From Teredinibacter purpureus (GTDB taxonomy: Bacteria > Pseudomonadota > Gammaproteobacteria > Pseudomonadales > Cellvibrionaceae), in the NCBI RefSeq assembly GCF_014217335.1, contig NZ_CP060092.1, positions 3,861,501 to 3,925,500 on the forward strand: a stretch of 64,000 nt of DNA, written 5' to 3'. Under the pieces are notes generated by a model, which saw only the letters and a list, made by a program, of their open reading frames with translations, searched no databases and had not been told where the DNA came from. Each line of letters opens with the position of its first letter. Position 1 is the first letter of the stretch. Of the stretch, positions 40,956 through 53,315 are shown piece after piece. Made by a program: the position numbers and the translations under genes.

Positions 40956-43332
40956 TAAATTCATCCTCTAGCCGCTTAATAATGTCGGCCACCGGAGTGT
41001 TAATTTCATCTTCGTTAAGAGTGCGTGAAGGATGCTGAAACGTCAAGTTAAAAGCCAGACTTTTTCTTTTAGGATCAATACCTTCGCCGCTATATACGTC
41101 AAACACCTTTAAGTTTTTGAGGTAGTCACCTGCATTTGCTCGAATTTCGTCCAATAGCACTGCAGCGTTGACGCCCCTATCTACAACGATAGCTAAATCT
41201 CGACTAACTTCAGGGAATTTTGACAGTGGCTCAAAAACGGGAACGGTGGTGGAGAGTACTTTTTGCAACGCCACTTCGAATACAAATACCGATTTAGTGA
41301 TGTCCAGCGCCTTTAGTAGCTGAGGGTGGATAGCACCAACAACGCCAACTGACTCACCCTCTACAAACACTTCTGCACTTTGCCCTGGGTGTAATGCGGT
41401 ATGTACCACAGGCTGAAAGGTGATTGTTTTGCTGGTAAGCGATAACAACGACTCGAGGTCACCTTTTATATCGTAAAAGTCTACGTCGCTCTTTTCTGCT
41501 ACCCATGAGGCTTCGTCTCGCTGGCCGTATATTAAGCCTGCAAGGCCCGCTGTTTGGGCCAAGCCTTGTGGTGTAGGTATGAAGCGCAAACCTTTTTCGA
41601 ACAAGCGTACACGGCTATGTTGACGATTAAGGTTACGTCGAAGTGTTTCGACGAGCCCAGGCAATAACGAGGTACGCATGACGCTCATATCTGCGCTAAT
41701 AGGGTTAAGTAACTCTACCGCTGATGCGGTATCACCAGCCGTAAATAATGCCTGTATTTTCGGGTCGATAAAGCTGTAGGTTATGGCTTCTTGGTAACCC
41801 CTGCCAATTAATTGCCGCGCTAAGCGGTCTTCTGGTAATTGGGAATCTTTAATTTTAGGTAAGGATGCTGGCACGCGCATTTCGGTGACTGGTAGCTGGT
41901 TGTAACCATAGATACGCGCTAGCTCTTCGAGTAGGTCGGCTTCTATTGCGATATCGAAGCGATAGCTGGGTACGCTGAATGTCCAACGGCTATCGGTTTG
42001 GCTGCTTAAGCTTAAACCGAGGCGAGTGAGTATATCGACCACTTCTGCGTCGGGAATGGCTAAACCCAAGCCAGATTCTATACGGCTACGCTGAAGCGTT
42101 ACCTCACGCGCAGGGGGTAATGCCTCGGTGAGTTCACTCTTAACCAGTGGCCCAGCGGTTCCACCCACAATATCTAACAATAAGGCTGTCGCGCGCTCGA
42201 GGGCGCTTTCGGCTCCGTTATAATCCACTCCCCTTTCAAAGCGGTGAGACGAATCTGTATGTAAACCGTAAGAGCGTGCTTTACCGGCAATAATAATAGG
42301 GTTGAAGAACGCACTTTCTAGAAAAATATCGTGTGTATTGCTGGTTACAGAGGTTGTCTGCCCGCCCATCACGCCGGCCAATGCTATTGGCCCGCTGTTA
42401 TCGGCAATAACCAATGAGCCTGCGTTTAGTTTTATTGCTTGGCCGTCGAGTAACGTTAATTGTTCGCCTTGCTCAGCTAAACGCACACGAATGCCGGTGT
42501 TAAGGGTTGCGAGGTCGAACGCGTGCATGGGCTGGCCCAGCTCCATTAAGATGTAATTCGTTACATCTACCACGGCATCTATAGAGCGAACACCGCTGCG
42601 CCGTAAACGTTCTACTAGCCAATGAGGGCTAGGCTTGCTGACATCAACCCCTTGTATTACTCGCCCCACATACCGCGGGCAAGCATCGCCAGCGTCTAGG
42701 CTAACGGGGAAGGTCGCATCGCTGGTATGAGCGACAGGAAGGATTTCTACGTTATTAACGGACACTTTATTCAAGACACCCACCTCGCGCGCAAGGCCTT
42801 TTAGGCTTAAGCAGTCGCTACGATTAGGCGTAAGGTCTACCTCAATAATGGTGTCGTTAAGATCTAGGTATTCACGTAGATCGGTGCCTACAGGTGCATC
42901 ACTGGCAAGCTCCCATAAACCGGTGTCATCATCGCCCGCCTGTAACTCGGTTTGCCCACAGAGCATACCTAGGGATTCCACGCCGCGCAGTTTAGCCTTT
43001 TTAATTTTGAAGGCTTTGCCATCATCGCCGGGCGGTAAACTTGCGCCAACGAGTGCAAAAGGAATTTTTATACCTACGCGAGCATTTGGTGCACCGCACA
43101 CCACTTGTTTAGTACCTTCGGGGTGGCCTGCAACTTGGCATACTCGCAGTTTGTCTGCATCGGGGTGCTGTATAACTTCGAGAATTTCTCCAACAACGAC
43201 GTTGCTAAATTCACCGGCTACGCTGTCTATGGCATCGACTTCTAAACCCGCCATTGTGAGCTGGTCGACCAATTCTTGTGTGCCAACACTGGGGTTTACC
43301 CAAGTTCTTAACCAAGATTCGCTGAATTTCAT
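40939..43332 (-). CDS. pheT: phenylalanyl-tRNA synthetase beta subunit
   Basis: 797 residues, normal length. [33 protein letters not shown] start, tRNA-binding domain ([23 protein letters not shown]), B3/B4 editing part with [13 protein letters not shown]5, and the C-terminal ferredoxin-like anticodon domain ([16 protein letters not shown]...). Pairs with PheS as alpha2-beta2. Confidence 0.97.
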   Translation of the reverse strand: MKFSESWLRTWVNPSVGTQELVDQLTMAGLEVDAIDSVAGEFSNVVVGEILEVIQHPDADKLRVCQVAGHPEGTKQVVCGAPNARVGIKIPFALVGASLPPGDDGKAFKIKKAKLRGVESLGMLCGQTELQAGDDDTGLWELASDAPVGTDLREYLDLNDTIIEVDLTPNRSDCLSLKGLAREVGVLNKVSVNNVEILPVAHTSDATFPVSLDAGDACPRYVGRVIQGVDVSKPSPHWLVERLRRSGVRSIDAVVDVTNYILMELGQPMHAFDLATLNTGIRVRLAEQGEQLTLLDGQAIKLNAGSLVIADNSGPIALAGVMGGQTTSVTSNTHDIFLESAFFNPIIIAGKARSYGLHTDSSHRFERGVDYNGAESALERATALLLDIVGGTAGPLVKSELTEALPPAREVTLQRSRIESGLGLAIPDAEVVDILTRLGLSLSSQTDSRWTFSVPSYRFDIAIEADLLEELARIYGYNQLPVTEMRVPASLPKIKDSQLPEDRLARQLIGRGYQEAITYSFIDPKIQALFTAGDTASAVELLNPISADMSVMRTSLLPGLVETLRRNLNRQHSRVRLFEKGLRFIPTPQGLAQTAGLAGLIYGQRDEASWVAEKSDVDFYDIKGDLESLLSLTSKTITFQPVVHTALHPGQSAEVFVEGESVGVVGAIHPQLLKALDITKSVFVFEVALQKVLSTTVPVFEPLSKFPEVSRDLAIVVDRGVNAAVLLDEIRANAGDYLKNLKVFDVYSGEGIDPKRKSLAFNLTFQHPSRTLNEDEINTPVADIIKRLEDEFNASLR

Positions 43333-43493
43333 GTATCGTTTTATCCGTTGCGGGCCATGAGCCCGATAGTCGTGAGTAATGGTGTGCGCTCTGGAGTTAC
43401 ACCCCTACATTCGCACTTTCTTGCTGGAAGAATAGAGGCTTTCCACTCTATTCTTTACCCTGTTAATTACGCTTTTATCGTTAGGTTTTTTGC

Positions 43494-44486
<993 letters not shown>

Positions 44487-44646
44487 TCACTTAAGAGCGT
44501 TTGCTTCGCTTACTTTTGGAGCGGCCATTGGCCTGCTGGATTACTGAGCGCTACCGGAGATAGCGTCTAGAGAAAATGCCTTTTTTATACGTTAGGCGAA
44601 TGTCTTGTGCTGCTGTTTCGGTATTGCCGGCCTAAACAATACTGTA

Positions 44647-44766
44647 CCCGCCGGATACCGTTCATCCTGAACCCGGCTCTTGTGCGTCCTGCACCCGCCG
44701 GATACCGTTCATCCTGAACCCGGCTCTTGTGCGTCCTGCACCCGCCGGATACCGTTCATCCTGAAC
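44647..44766. repeat. 47-bp tandem repeat, 2.5 copies, between rplT and pheS
   Basis: Units start at 44647, 44694 and 44741 (last partial, 26 bp). Each has CCCGCCGGATACCG, TTCATCCTGAACCCGG and GTGCGTCCTGCA. The copies look identical, so the array is recent or under gene conversion. The rest of the 44484-44839 gap has no gene; it should contain the pheS promoter. Confidence 0.85.
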
Positions 44767-44768
44767 AT

Positions 44769-44798
44769 AAAAAGGGAAGTGCCGAAGCCCTTCCCTTT
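44769..44798 (-). terminator. terminator of the rplT operon
   Basis: Minus strand AAAGGGAAG-ggcttcggc-ACTTCCCTTT with a TTTTTAT tail, 40 bases after the rplT stop. Confidence 0.85.
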
Positions 44799-44839
44799 CT
44801 GATTGTTTTACAAAAACACAGGCAAGCCTATGATTTTGA

Positions 44840-45199
44840 TCAAGCAGCGAGTGCTTCTTTTGCTTTGTTTACAATAGCTGCGAAAGCAGCTTTATCGTGA
44901 ATGGCCAAATCGGCCAATACGCGACGATCTAAAGCAATGTCGGCTTTCTTCAAACCAGCGATCAATCGGCTGTAGCTTACGCCTTCAACACGAGACTGAG
45001 CGTTGATACGAGTGATCCATAAAGCACGGAAATTACGCTTTTTATTGCGACGGTCGCGATAAGCGTATTGACCGGCTTTGATGACGGCTTGTTTTGCTAC
45101 ACGAAATACGCGTGAACGCGCACCGTAATAACCTTTTGCTGCTTTTAAAACTTTTTTGTGACTTCGGCGTGCCACTACACCACGTTTTACACGGGCCAT
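44840..45199 (-). CDS. rplT: ribosomal protein L20
   Basis: 119 residues, all basic and conserved: [66 protein letters not shown]. Large-subunit assembly protein which represses its own operon in E. coli. Follows rpmI by 34 bases. Confidence 0.98.
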   Translation of the reverse strand: MARVKRGVVARRSHKKVLKAAKGYYGARSRVFRVAKQAVIKAGQYAYRDRRNKKRNFRALWITRINAQSRVEGVSYSRLIAGLKKADIALDRRVLADLAIHDKAAFAAIVNKAKEALAA

Positions 45200-45233
45200 A
45201 CTAATTCCTCATTCAAAAATGTTGTGGGGCCAA

Positions 45234-45428
45234 TTACTTGGCACGCATCATACGATCTACCGCTGGAACATCAGCTGCGTTAAGCATGCTGGTGCCACGA
45301 AGCTGACGCTTACGCTTGGTAGTCATTTTGGTGAGGATGTGGCTCTTGAAAGCGTGTTTGTGCTTATAGCCAGATGCAGTTTTTTTGAACCGCTTGGCTG
45401 CGCCGCTATGTACTTTAGCTTTTGGCAT
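45234..45428 (-). CDS. rpmI: ribosomal protein L35
   Basis: 64 residues: [49 protein letters not shown]. Normal length. Preceded by a 187-bp gap after infC with RNA structure possibly used for L20 control. Confidence 0.97.
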   Translation of the reverse strand: MPKAKVHSGAAKRFKKTASGYKHKHAFKSHILTKMTTKRKRQLRGTSMLNAADVPAVDRMMRAK

Positions 45429-45551
45429 TGTTACTTCTCCAATAAAAGGGCTAATAAAAGTGGCCCTCTGGGTTTTACTTTAGAATCAACTAGGCAGCTA
45501 AATAGCCCGATGACTCGCGCGAAACGGGTAAAAATTACCGGTTTCGTATCT

Positions 45552-45574
45552 GCGCTCTTGAAAACCAAGAGCGC
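45552..45574 (-). promoter_or_regulatory. hairpin in the infC-rpmI leader (possible L20 control site)
   Basis: Perfect 9-bp stem GCGCTCTTG/CAAGAGCGC with 5-base loop, without T-run. In E. coli L20 binds structured RNA between infC and rpmI. Function here inferred from place only. Confidence 0.4.
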
Positions 45575-45615
45575 TAGATGGGGTATTAACGCAGTTGTAC
45601 GCTATTTAATGCGCG

Positions 45616-46158
45616 TTACTTACGTTTTTTAGGGGCCAGTACCATTATTAATTGGCGGCCTTCCATTTTGGGGTATTGCTCTACAGTTGCGATCTCTTCC
45701 AAGTCGACTTCGATGCGCTTCATCATCTCCATACCTAACTCTTGGTGAGCCATTTCCCTGCCACGGAAACGAAGCGACATTTTCGCTTTATCACCGGCTT
45801 CGAGAAAACGCGTAACATTGCGCAATTTAACTTTGTAATCGCCCTCTTCTGTACCGGGGCGAAACTTCATTTCTTTTACTTGCTGCTGCTTCTGCTTCTT
45901 TTTGGCCGCGGCTTTCTGCTTTTTAATCTCGAAGAGATGTTTACCATAGTCCATGATCTTACAAACGATGGGTTCAGCATCCGCCGCAATTTCGACTAGA
46001 TCTAAGGTGACGGCCGCAGCCGCTGCCCTTGCTTCTGCGATGGGGACGATACCAACTTGTTCTCCGTCTGCACCTATTAGGCGTACTTCCGTGGCTTCAA
46101 TTTGATCATTGATTGCCGCTTTCTTAGAACGCCCTTTGGCATTATCACGATTGTTAAT
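45616..46158 (-). CDS. infC: translation initiation factor IF-3, ATT start
   Basis: 180 residues when started at ATT 46158, where AGGAG lies ten bases upstream; no ATG exists until codon 69. The N-terminal part ([42 protein letters not shown]) is needed for IF-3 and would be lost with the first ATG. The C-terminal domain ends MVLAPKKRK. The rare ATT start is the known means by which IF-3 limits its own synthesis. Confidence 0.95.
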   Translation of the reverse strand: MNNRDNAKGRSKKAAINDQIEATEVRLIGADGEQVGIVPIAEARAAAAAVTLDLVEIAADAEPIVCKIMDYGKHLFEIKKQKAAAKKKQKQQQVKEMKFRPGTEEGDYKVKLRNVTRFLEAGDKAKMSLRFRGREMAHQELGMEMMKRIEVDLEEIATVEQYPKMEGRQLIMVLAPKKRK

Positions 46159-46275
46159 GGCCTATCTCTCCTGTGTTCATTAACCACTTTAATGTGGCGG
46201 GTGTCGGCAATGCTGTTGCATCTACCAACGTATTAGGTGCTTTCACCGAGCAGTTGCCTGCGCTCTACTCCATTA

Positions 46276-48189
46276 TCAAACCTTTCCACGCTTGGCGACT
46301 GCGTCTGCCAAGAGTGTAGCAAAGTCATCTAAGGAGTATGTTCCTAGGTCTTTACCTTCGCGTGTACGTACCGCGAGCGTGCCGTTTTCCATTTCCTGAT
46401 CACCGACGACCAAGAGGAAGGGAACCTTCTGAATGGTGTGCTCGCGAATTTTAAAGCCGATCTTCTCATTTCTCAAGTCAGAAACGACTCGGAAGCCTTT
46501 GTTTTGCAGGGATTTCTCAACTTTTTGTGCATATTTAGCCTGATTGTCCGTAATATTCAGAATTACAGCCTGCTCTGGCGCCAACCAAGGCGGAAATGCA
46601 CCTTCGTAGTTTTCGATCAAAATACCAATAAATCGCTCAAAAGAACCCAAAATGGCTCGGTGCAACATAACAGGTACTTGGCGAGAACCGTCTTCGGCGA
46701 CATATTGCGCATCTAAACGGCCCGGCATAGAGAAATCGACCTGAATCGTACCACACTGCCAAACACGGCCTATACAATCTTTCAGTGAGAATTCAATTTT
46801 GGGACCATAGAACGCCCCTTCACCCGGTAACAACTCATAAGGCAATGCTTTGGCGTCGAGCGCATCAGCCAAGGCCTTTTCGGCTTTATCCCACACTTCG
46901 TCACTACCTACGCGCTTCTCTGGGCGCGTAGACAAGCGGATAATTACATCGTTAAAGCCGAAATCGCGATACACCTCATACAGTAAATCGGTGAAAACCG
47001 ACACTTCTTCTTGAATGGCTTCTTCTGCGCAAAATATGTGCGCATCATCTTGCACAAAGCTGCGCACTCGCATAATGCCCTGCAGCGTGCCCGAGGCTTC
47101 ATTACGGTGGCAAGAGCCAAACTCTGCCAGGCGCAACGGCAAATCGCGGTAACTTTTCAAGCCCTGATTAAAGACTTGGATATGACAGGGGCAATTCATG
47201 GGCTTAACGGCGTAATCCCGTGATTCGGACTCGACAGTAAACATCCCCTCGCGAAATTTATCCCAATGGCCAGAACGCTCCCACAACGATCGGTCGACCA
47301 CTTGTGGGGTTTTGATTTCCTGGTAACCATTGTCGCGCTGTACTTTGCGCATGTACTGCTCGATTTCGGTGTAAATCGTCCAGCCTTTGGGGTGCCAAAA
47401 TACCATGCCGGGCGCTTCTTCCTGCAAATGGAACAAGTTAAATTTCTTGCCCAGCTTGCGGTGATCGCGTTTTTCAGCTTCTTCCAATCGATTCAAATAA
47501 CCTTTTAAATCTTTTTTACTGCTCCATGCAGTACCGTATATTCGCTGTAACATTTCGTTGTCTGAATTACCGCGCCAATAGGCACCAGCGACCTTCATCA
47601 ACTTAAAATACTTTAACTTGCCGGTAGAAGGCACATGCGGGCCACGGCACAAGTCTTCAAATTCGCCCTGTTTGTAAAGGGACAAGGGCTCGTCTGACGG
47701 AATACTTTCAATAATTTCGGCTTTGTATGCTTCGCCTATTCCCCGAAAATGAGCGACAGCCTCATCGCGCGGTAAAACACGCCTTGATACAGGGAGGTCG
47801 GCCTTTGCCAGCTCAGACATTTTCTTTTCGATAGCGTCTAGATCTTCTGGGGTAAACGCGCGCGAATATGCAAAGTCGTAATAGAACCCATCGTCAATAA
47901 CAGGGCCAATAGTAACCTGCGCTTCTGGAAAAAGTGTTTTTACTGCTTGAGCAAGCAAGTGCGCGCTAGAATGGCGAAGCACTTCAAGCCCTTCGGGCGA
48001 TTTCTCTGTGACAATGGCTAAGGCGGCATCGGCTTCAATCGTAAAGCTAGCGTCAACTTCCTTGCCATCAACTAAACCGGCCAAGGTGGCTTTTGCCAAG
48101 CCGGGGCCAATATCAGCGGCAACATCAAGTACAGTAACTGGGTGTGGAAATTCGCGTTTAGAGCCGTCAGGCAACGTGATAACAGGCAT
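46276..48189 (-). CDS. thrS: threonyl-tRNA synthetase
   Basis: 637 residues: TGS domain ([24 protein letters not shown]), editing domain with [11 protein letters not shown] and the C-x-x-x-H zone ([12 protein letters not shown]), class II core with [10 protein letters not shown] (zinc cysteine) and [22 protein letters not shown], and the anticodon domain. Head of the operon thrS-infC-rpmI-rplT. Confidence 0.97.
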   Translation of the reverse strand: MPVITLPDGSKREFPHPVTVLDVAADIGPGLAKATLAGLVDGKEVDASFTIEADAALAIVTEKSPEGLEVLRHSSAHLLAQAVKTLFPEAQVTIGPVIDDGFYYDFAYSRAFTPEDLDAIEKKMSELAKADLPVSRRVLPRDEAVAHFRGIGEAYKAEIIESIPSDEPLSLYKQGEFEDLCRGPHVPSTGKLKYFKLMKVAGAYWRGNSDNEMLQRIYGTAWSSKKDLKGYLNRLEEAEKRDHRKLGKKFNLFHLQEEAPGMVFWHPKGWTIYTEIEQYMRKVQRDNGYQEIKTPQVVDRSLWERSGHWDKFREGMFTVESESRDYAVKPMNCPCHIQVFNQGLKSYRDLPLRLAEFGSCHRNEASGTLQGIMRVRSFVQDDAHIFCAEEAIQEEVSVFTDLLYEVYRDFGFNDVIIRLSTRPEKRVGSDEVWDKAEKALADALDAKALPYELLPGEGAFYGPKIEFSLKDCIGRVWQCGTIQVDFSMPGRLDAQYVAEDGSRQVPVMLHRAILGSFERFIGILIENYEGAFPPWLAPEQAVILNITDNQAKYAQKVEKSLQNKGFRVVSDLRNEKIGFKIREHTIQKVPFLLVVGDQEMENGTLAVRTREGKDLGTYSLDDFATLLADAVAKRGKV

Positions 48190-48626
48190 AGAATGACCTT
48201 CTATCAGTGGTGACCCCTACCAAAGGCCACGTGAACATTACAGCAATAGCCATTGCTACTACCAAGAGATTAGGCGCGGAATTATATAGAGGAAGGTGAA
48301 GAGAGGAAACCTTTGGTTTATTTAATAGCCCTTAAACCTAAGCGAGTAGACCGTCAAATAACTCGCTCGAATAAACGCTCTTCGCAACACCTTAAACCGT
48401 TCAGCCTCTATTACGCCCCTTTTACGCCCTTTTTAAACGGCAATGTAACGCTCAGCCATTGACTGAAAACTAAAAGCCCTTAACATGCAGCTACTTTAAC
48501 GGCACGCTACAACCCTTCACATGGGCACCACAATCGTGTCGTTTGTTTTATGTACACGCTCTGTCAGCGATCGCTACAGCTATTATTTATAGGACGCTTC
48601 CTTCACACGAAGCCTAAAGGGGATAA
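48190..48626. other. divergent intergenic region thrS / wzi-like
   Basis: 437 bp without gene. On the minus strand a TATAAT (48286-48281) with GC-rich CCGCGCC after it is a likely thrS -10 box; its -35 (TTTCCT) is poor. Nothing clear is seen for the rightward gene; short AGCCC and ACGCCC words repeat. Confidence 0.5.
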
Positions 48627-50150
48627 ATGCACAAGGCAGCATGCACACAAGAAAAAGTTGCCAGCGCAAAGATTAAAACGCTGCGCGCCCACACCATTTC
48701 TACTTTGCTGTGTGCCATAGCCACGTTAACGCCCGCGACCCATGCCGAACCGTGGGTAAACACAGGCGATGATCGCACCCGACACCACCTGCAAATTTTA
48801 TCCGACACGCAAAAACTGACGATTCCACTCACTAGCTGGCCGGTAATGTGGAGCGGCATAAAACAAGGGCTGGATGCGGTAAAAATAGAGCAGTTAAACG
48901 ATTCCGAACTTTGGTCTTACCGGTATCTACAACACGCGCTAGAGAAAGCCATGCGCAGCAATGCCAGCATTACTTTACACGCTAACAGCCATTCTGCAGC
49001 AGGGCTTACACACTTTGCTGATACCGCAAAAGATGGCTCTTATGCTTCTTTCACCGGCAACTTTACCTCAAGCCATTTTGCTGGCCAACTGAAAACAAAC
49101 TACTCTGCAGACCCCGATAACACCGACCCTATTCGCTCAAACCCTCGTTATTATGATGGCACTTACCTTGCCACAACCGTAGGCAACTGGGCGCTCGGCG
49201 TAGGCGCTATTGAACGGTGGTGGGGCCCCGGCTGGCAAGCCAGCATGATACTGGGCAACAATGCTCGACCGGCTCCCAGTTTATTTGTTCACCGAAAAGA
49301 CACCTCTTCCACTAATGCTCATACTGCATGGCTGCCGAATTGGGATTTAAACGTTTTTGTGAGCGAACTTCAGGACGACCGCTACCGAAAGGGGGCCAAA
49401 CTTAACGGTGCCCGCTTTACGGTCAAACCGTTCACTTTTTTGGAAATAGGTGTAAGCACAACCCAAATGAGTGGTGGCGATAACCCAACGCTCATCGATA
49501 GTACCCTAGACGCCGACAGCGCAGCACTCGACACAGCCCCCAACGCAACGCTTGGAACGCAAGAGAAACGCAAGAAACACTACGCACTCGACAGTATCGA
49601 TTGGCGACTAGGCCATGCAATGGGTGCCACCCAATTAGCGCTGTACCATCAAATTGCCCAAACACACGACAGCAATCAAACACTTCAGGCCGCACTTTAC
49701 GGGGTAGAAGTTAGCGCTCTCATCGCTAATGTCAGCAGCCGAATATCCGCTGAATACCATACAACCGAAAACGACGGCCACTCAATATACGACAATGAAG
49801 ACTATAATAGCGGCTATCGCCATTACAAAAAATCGATTGCGACCCCCATCGATTCAGCCTCCAGCGCCACCACGCTACAAGGCCATCATTTCTTCGACTT
49901 TGGTCATCAATTCAATTGGCGACTAGGCAGCAGCCAATTAAACACTGATAATATCGTGCTTGATCCTCCGGCGGGCCACCCGTATGGCAAAAACACTATA
50001 GATCTCCAACACCTAGAATTTATTTATAAGCTGCCGCTCAGCAACCAGTTACAACTAGATATTGGCCTTCAGCATTACAGTGAATCGCTGTATTTTTCTG
50101 GTAAAGAGATTTCCACCGGCGGGCACCTACAGATCCACTTTGAATTTTAA
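48627..50150 (+). CDS. capsule assembly outer-membrane protein, Wzi-like
   Basis: 507 residues. Signal peptide (about 1-40, ending PATHAEPW). The body is a repetitive beta-barrel: YRYLQHALEKAMRSNASITL, GNWALGVGAIERWWGPGWQASMILGNNARPAPSLFVHRK and the final strand GGHLQIHFEF. GxWxxGxGxxxRWWGPGWQ is typical of Wzi-family proteins, which hold capsule to the cell surface. Next to an SLBB export gene in the same direction. Confidence 0.85.
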   Translation: MHKAACTQEKVASAKIKTLRAHTISTLLCAIATLTPATHAEPWVNTGDDRTRHHLQILSDTQKLTIPLTSWPVMWSGIKQGLDAVKIEQLNDSELWSYRYLQHALEKAMRSNASITLHANSHSAAGLTHFADTAKDGSYASFTGNFTSSHFAGQLKTNYSADPDNTDPIRSNPRYYDGTYLATTVGNWALGVGAIERWWGPGWQASMILGNNARPAPSLFVHRKDTSSTNAHTAWLPNWDLNVFVSELQDDRYRKGAKLNGARFTVKPFTFLEIGVSTTQMSGGDNPTLIDSTLDADSAALDTAPNATLGTQEKRKKHYALDSIDWRLGHAMGATQLALYHQIAQTHDSNQTLQAALYGVEVSALIANVSSRISAEYHTTENDGHSIYDNEDYNSGYRHYKKSIATPIDSASSATTLQGHHFFDFGHQFNWRLGSSQLNTDNIVLDPPAGHPYGKNTIDLQHLEFIYKLPLSNQLQLDIGLQHYSESLYFSGKEISTGGHLQIHFEF

Positions 50151-50208
50151 ACAGCCTTAATAAACGGCAAAGATACCATCGCGCTTTAACCGAAAACAAA
50201 ACCAGGAA

Positions 50209-52746
50209 TTGAATACGCGTCTTATGATTAATCGATCGCTTTATCGCTCAAGACTTAATGCCCTCCTCAGTTCAACCTGTGCAGCATTACTCTTAATACC
50301 GTTTATGGTCTCGCCAACCCTTGCAGCAACACCTTCCGCTGCACAAATTGAACAATTCAAGCAAATGTCGCCCGCGCAACAACAAGCGCTCGCAGCCTCA
50401 ATGGGCATTAATTTAAGCGACTATGCAGGCCTGCTCGGCAACAGCGGCGCAACCCCTAACGCGGCCCCCACGCAAAGCGCCGTTTCCGGTAATCGCCACC
50501 TGCGTGATAGCGGCACCTCCGATCTAGAAGAAACCGCCCAAGAAGCCGTGGACTCCCTTAGCCTTAACGAAGACAGCGAAAGAGAAACGCTTAAGGAAGA
50601 ACTGGAGCTTTTCGGCTACGACATATTCCGTTTCGGTGCCGATAGTTTTGCACCATCTACCGATATACCTATTCCCGCTAATTACATTATGGGCCCCGGC
50701 GACAACCTGGTTATACAACTGTACGGCAAAGAAAACACCACCCATAGCCTAACGCTAGATCGCGACGGGCAAGTAATGTTTCCCAATATTGGGCCTGTTA
50801 CATTAGCCGGCATGAGCTTTGAGCGCGTATCAGAAAAAATTGAAGAAGTGGTAAGCCAGCAAATGATCGGCGTAAAGAGTTCGGTCTCTATGGGCGCCTT
50901 ACGCACTATTCGCATATTTGTACTAGGTGATGTGAATGTGCCTGGCTCCTACGTTGTAGGCTCTCTTTCAACCATGACCAACGCCATATTTGCGTCTGGC
51001 GGTATTACCAAAATTGGTTCGTTACGCAACATTCAACTTAAACGTCGTGGCGAAATTATTACCACCTTGGATTTATACGACCTACTCTTAAATGGCGACA
51101 CCAGCAAAGATTCGCGCTTACTGCCCGGCGACGTTCTTTTTGTACCCCCCATAGGAAAAACTGCAGGCGTTGCCGGCGATGTAAAACGCCCTGCAATCTA
51201 CGAGCTTCGCACTGAAACCAGCGTGGCCAGTGTGATTACGTTAGCCGGCGGTCTACTGCCCACCGCCTACCTACCCGCCTCGCGCATAGAACGTATCCTA
51301 ACCAAAAGTGGCGAAAAAACGCTCGTAAACTTAGATTTATCTACTCAGAAAGGCAAAAACTTTAGCGTTAACGACGCCGATGTGATCCAAATATTTTCAA
51401 CGCTAGACACCATGCGAGACATCGTAAAACTCGATGGCTATGTTAAGCGGCCAGGCGGCTTTGCATGGAAACCTCAAATTCGCTTTACCGATGTGGTGAA
51501 CACCGTCGACGACCTACTACCCAACCCCGATATCGATATCGCCCTTATTCAGCGAGAAGAAAAATCCACGCGCAAAGTTCGTGTCATTACCTTCTCCCCT
51601 AGGCTCGCTTTTGAAAACCCCAACAGCGAACACAACCCGCTATTAGAGTCGCGCGATACCATTACGCTATTTGACTATCAATCAGACAGAAGCCCACTGC
51701 TCAAAACGGTTATACAACGCTTAGAAACTCAAGCCAATATCACAGAACGGGCTCAACTGATTAATATTCAAGGTAGCGTTCGCTTCCCTGGGCTATACCC
51801 GCTTACTCAACACATGGTAACGTCAGACGCCATAAACCTAGCCGGCGGCCTAACCGAAAGCGCGCAAGGCACCGAGGCCGAAATTACCCGATACGACCTC
51901 AACGAAGTACGCTCCACCGTTGTCATGCATATCGATTTAAACCTTAAAATTGATGACCCCATTTTGCAAGCTGGCGATTCGCTTCGCCTTAAACAAGTAC
52001 CCCTTTGGCACCAAAAAGAATCGGTTACCCTTGCTGGCGAAGTCGTACACCCTGGCGACTACTCTATTCTTCCGGGCGAAACCCTAATGGACGTATTGCA
52101 CCGTGCTGGCGGCATGACCCCCCACGCTTACCCCGAAGGTGCGATATTCTCCCGTGAAGACCTCCGGCGCCTAGAGCAAGAGCGCCTAAACGACCTTAAA
52201 GATGTGATTGCCGCCGATATTGCCGCCAACAATTTGCAAGAAAGCGCACTAAAGAAAGGCGGTGTTGATTTAGAGGAAACCAAACAAATACTCGACAATA
52301 TAGACGGCGTTCAAGCGTTGGGCCGTATGGTTATCGACTTACCCTCCATTATGGCAACCCCAACCACCTACGACTTTCAACTAGAAGATGGCGACACACT
52401 TACCATACCTCGCTTTAAACCCTCCATTACCGTAGTCGGAGAAGTGCAATTCCCTACCTCGCACTTCTTCGACACTAGACTGACGGTAAAAGATTATATC
52501 GATCGCTCTGGCGGCACTAAATTCAATGCCGACAAAAAACGTATTTACATTGTTAAAGCCAATGGCCGCGTATTTCTCCCGAGCCAGTCGGCATGGTTTC
52601 GCTCCAAAAGCCAAAAACTAGACCCAGGCGACACCGTGATAGTACCAATTGATACCGACCGAGTAGACAAGCTTACCGTCTGGAGCAGCGTCACACAGAT
52701 GATGTACCAAGCCGCACTGGGTGTTGCCGCTATTGGCTCCCTGTAG
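50209..52746 (+). CDS. polysaccharide export protein with SLBB domains (Wza-like)
   Basis: 845 residues from TTG 50209 (ATG 50224 possible). Hydrophobic signal (about 20-45) without lipobox cysteine at the right place. Poly-export domain IPANYIMGPGDNLVIQLYGKENTTHSLTLDRDGQVMFPNIGPVTLAG (about 154-200), then several SLBB modules (FVLGDVNVPGSYVVGSLSTMTNAIFASGGITKIGSLRNIQLKR; INIQGSVRFPGLYPLTQ; VTLAGEVVHPGDYSILPGETLMDVLHRAGGMTP). Outer-membrane channel for polymer export; larger than E. coli Wza (379 aa). Confidence 0.9.
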   Translation: MNTRLMINRSLYRSRLNALLSSTCAALLLIPFMVSPTLAATPSAAQIEQFKQMSPAQQQALAASMGINLSDYAGLLGNSGATPNAAPTQSAVSGNRHLRDSGTSDLEETAQEAVDSLSLNEDSERETLKEELELFGYDIFRFGADSFAPSTDIPIPANYIMGPGDNLVIQLYGKENTTHSLTLDRDGQVMFPNIGPVTLAGMSFERVSEKIEEVVSQQMIGVKSSVSMGALRTIRIFVLGDVNVPGSYVVGSLSTMTNAIFASGGITKIGSLRNIQLKRRGEIITTLDLYDLLLNGDTSKDSRLLPGDVLFVPPIGKTAGVAGDVKRPAIYELRTETSVASVITLAGGLLPTAYLPASRIERILTKSGEKTLVNLDLSTQKGKNFSVNDADVIQIFSTLDTMRDIVKLDGYVKRPGGFAWKPQIRFTDVVNTVDDLLPNPDIDIALIQREEKSTRKVRVITFSPRLAFENPNSEHNPLLESRDTITLFDYQSDRSPLLKTVIQRLETQANITERAQLINIQGSVRFPGLYPLTQHMVTSDAINLAGGLTESAQGTEAEITRYDLNEVRSTVVMHIDLNLKIDDPILQAGDSLRLKQVPLWHQKESVTLAGEVVHPGDYSILPGETLMDVLHRAGGMTPHAYPEGAIFSREDLRRLEQERLNDLKDVIAADIAANNLQESALKKGGVDLEETKQILDNIDGVQALGRMVIDLPSIMATPTTYDFQLEDGDTLTIPRFKPSITVVGEVQFPTSHFFDTRLTVKDYIDRSGGTKFNADKKRIYIVKANGRVFLPSQSAWFRSKSQKLDPGDTVIVPIDTDRVDKLTVWSSVTQMMYQAALGVAAIGSL

Positions 52747-52814
52747 CTTTGCTGAGTTAGCCATAGTGCCGTAATGGCTAGCGTTGTACTTAGTCTCGGC
52801 CTACCCCCAACACA

Positions 52815-52843
52815 AAAGGCGCTCCTGTAGCGCCTTTTGTAAT
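52815..52843 (+). terminator. terminator after the Wza-like gene
   Basis: AAAAGGCGCT-cctgt-AGCGCCTTTT, a 10-bp perfect stem with T-run, about 70 bp after the stop; symmetric, so it can act both ways. Confidence 0.85.
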
Positions 52844-52930
52844 TGTGCAACGTTTAACCAAGCCCATTAACACTCCCCCCTCCCGCCACCTACAGTGGCG
52901 CGATTACTGCAATATAACCGTTAAAACAGA

Positions 52931-52958
52931 TTGCGCTTCAGGGAAAAACCTATAAAAT
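52931..52958 (+). promoter_or_regulatory. promoter of tRNA-Val
   Basis: TTGCGC, 16 bp, TAAAAT, followed by a GC-rich discriminator (ACGCGCCC), as in stable-RNA promoters. 52747-52930 otherwise holds a small GCGCTCCTGTAGCGCC-type terminator after the export gene (about 52819-52840). Confidence 0.7.
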
Positions 52959-53014
52959 ACGCGCCCTCTCTTCGGTGATAGTCCTGCAGTAAAGGCTATG
53001 CCGTGATAGACGAT

Positions 53015-53091
<77 letters not shown>

Positions 53092-53136
53092 ATTAAACCC
53101 CAATAAAATCAAAGAGTTAAATTTCTTTATTTGGGG

Positions 53137-53165
53137 TTGACACATAAAGAACGCGCCAGTAATAT
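53137..53165 (+). promoter_or_regulatory. promoter of tRNA-Asn
   Basis: TTGACA (53137-53142), 17 bp, TAATAT (53160-53165), then CGCGCTC discriminator. Upstream, CCCCAATAAA/TTTATTTGGGG (53098-53136) forms a hairpin after tRNA-Val. Confidence 0.8.
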
Positions 53166-53199
53166 ACGCGCTCTTTCGGGCTACAACCCATTAGACAAT

Positions 53200-53275
53200 T
53201 CCGCCTTAGCTCAGTTGGTAGAGCAAATGACTGTTAATCATTAGGTCGCTGGTTCGAGCCCAGCAGGCGGAGCCA
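53200..53275 (+). tRNA. tRNA-Asn: tRNA-Asn (anticodon GTT)
   Basis: 76 nt with CCA-type end: acceptor TCCGCCT/AGGCGGA, D arm GCTC/GAGC, anticodon arm AATGA-CTGTTAA-TCATT, T arm GCTGG-TTCGAGC-CCAGC. Discriminator G then CCA. Confidence 0.95.
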
Positions 53276-53287
53276 AATTTTAAAAAA

Positions 53288-53315
53288 CCGCAGGTTTAAA
53301 CCTGCGGTTTTTTTT
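53288..53315 (+). terminator. terminator after tRNA-Asn
   Basis: Perfect palindrome CCGCAGGTTTAAACCTGCGG followed by eight Ts. Confidence 0.9.
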
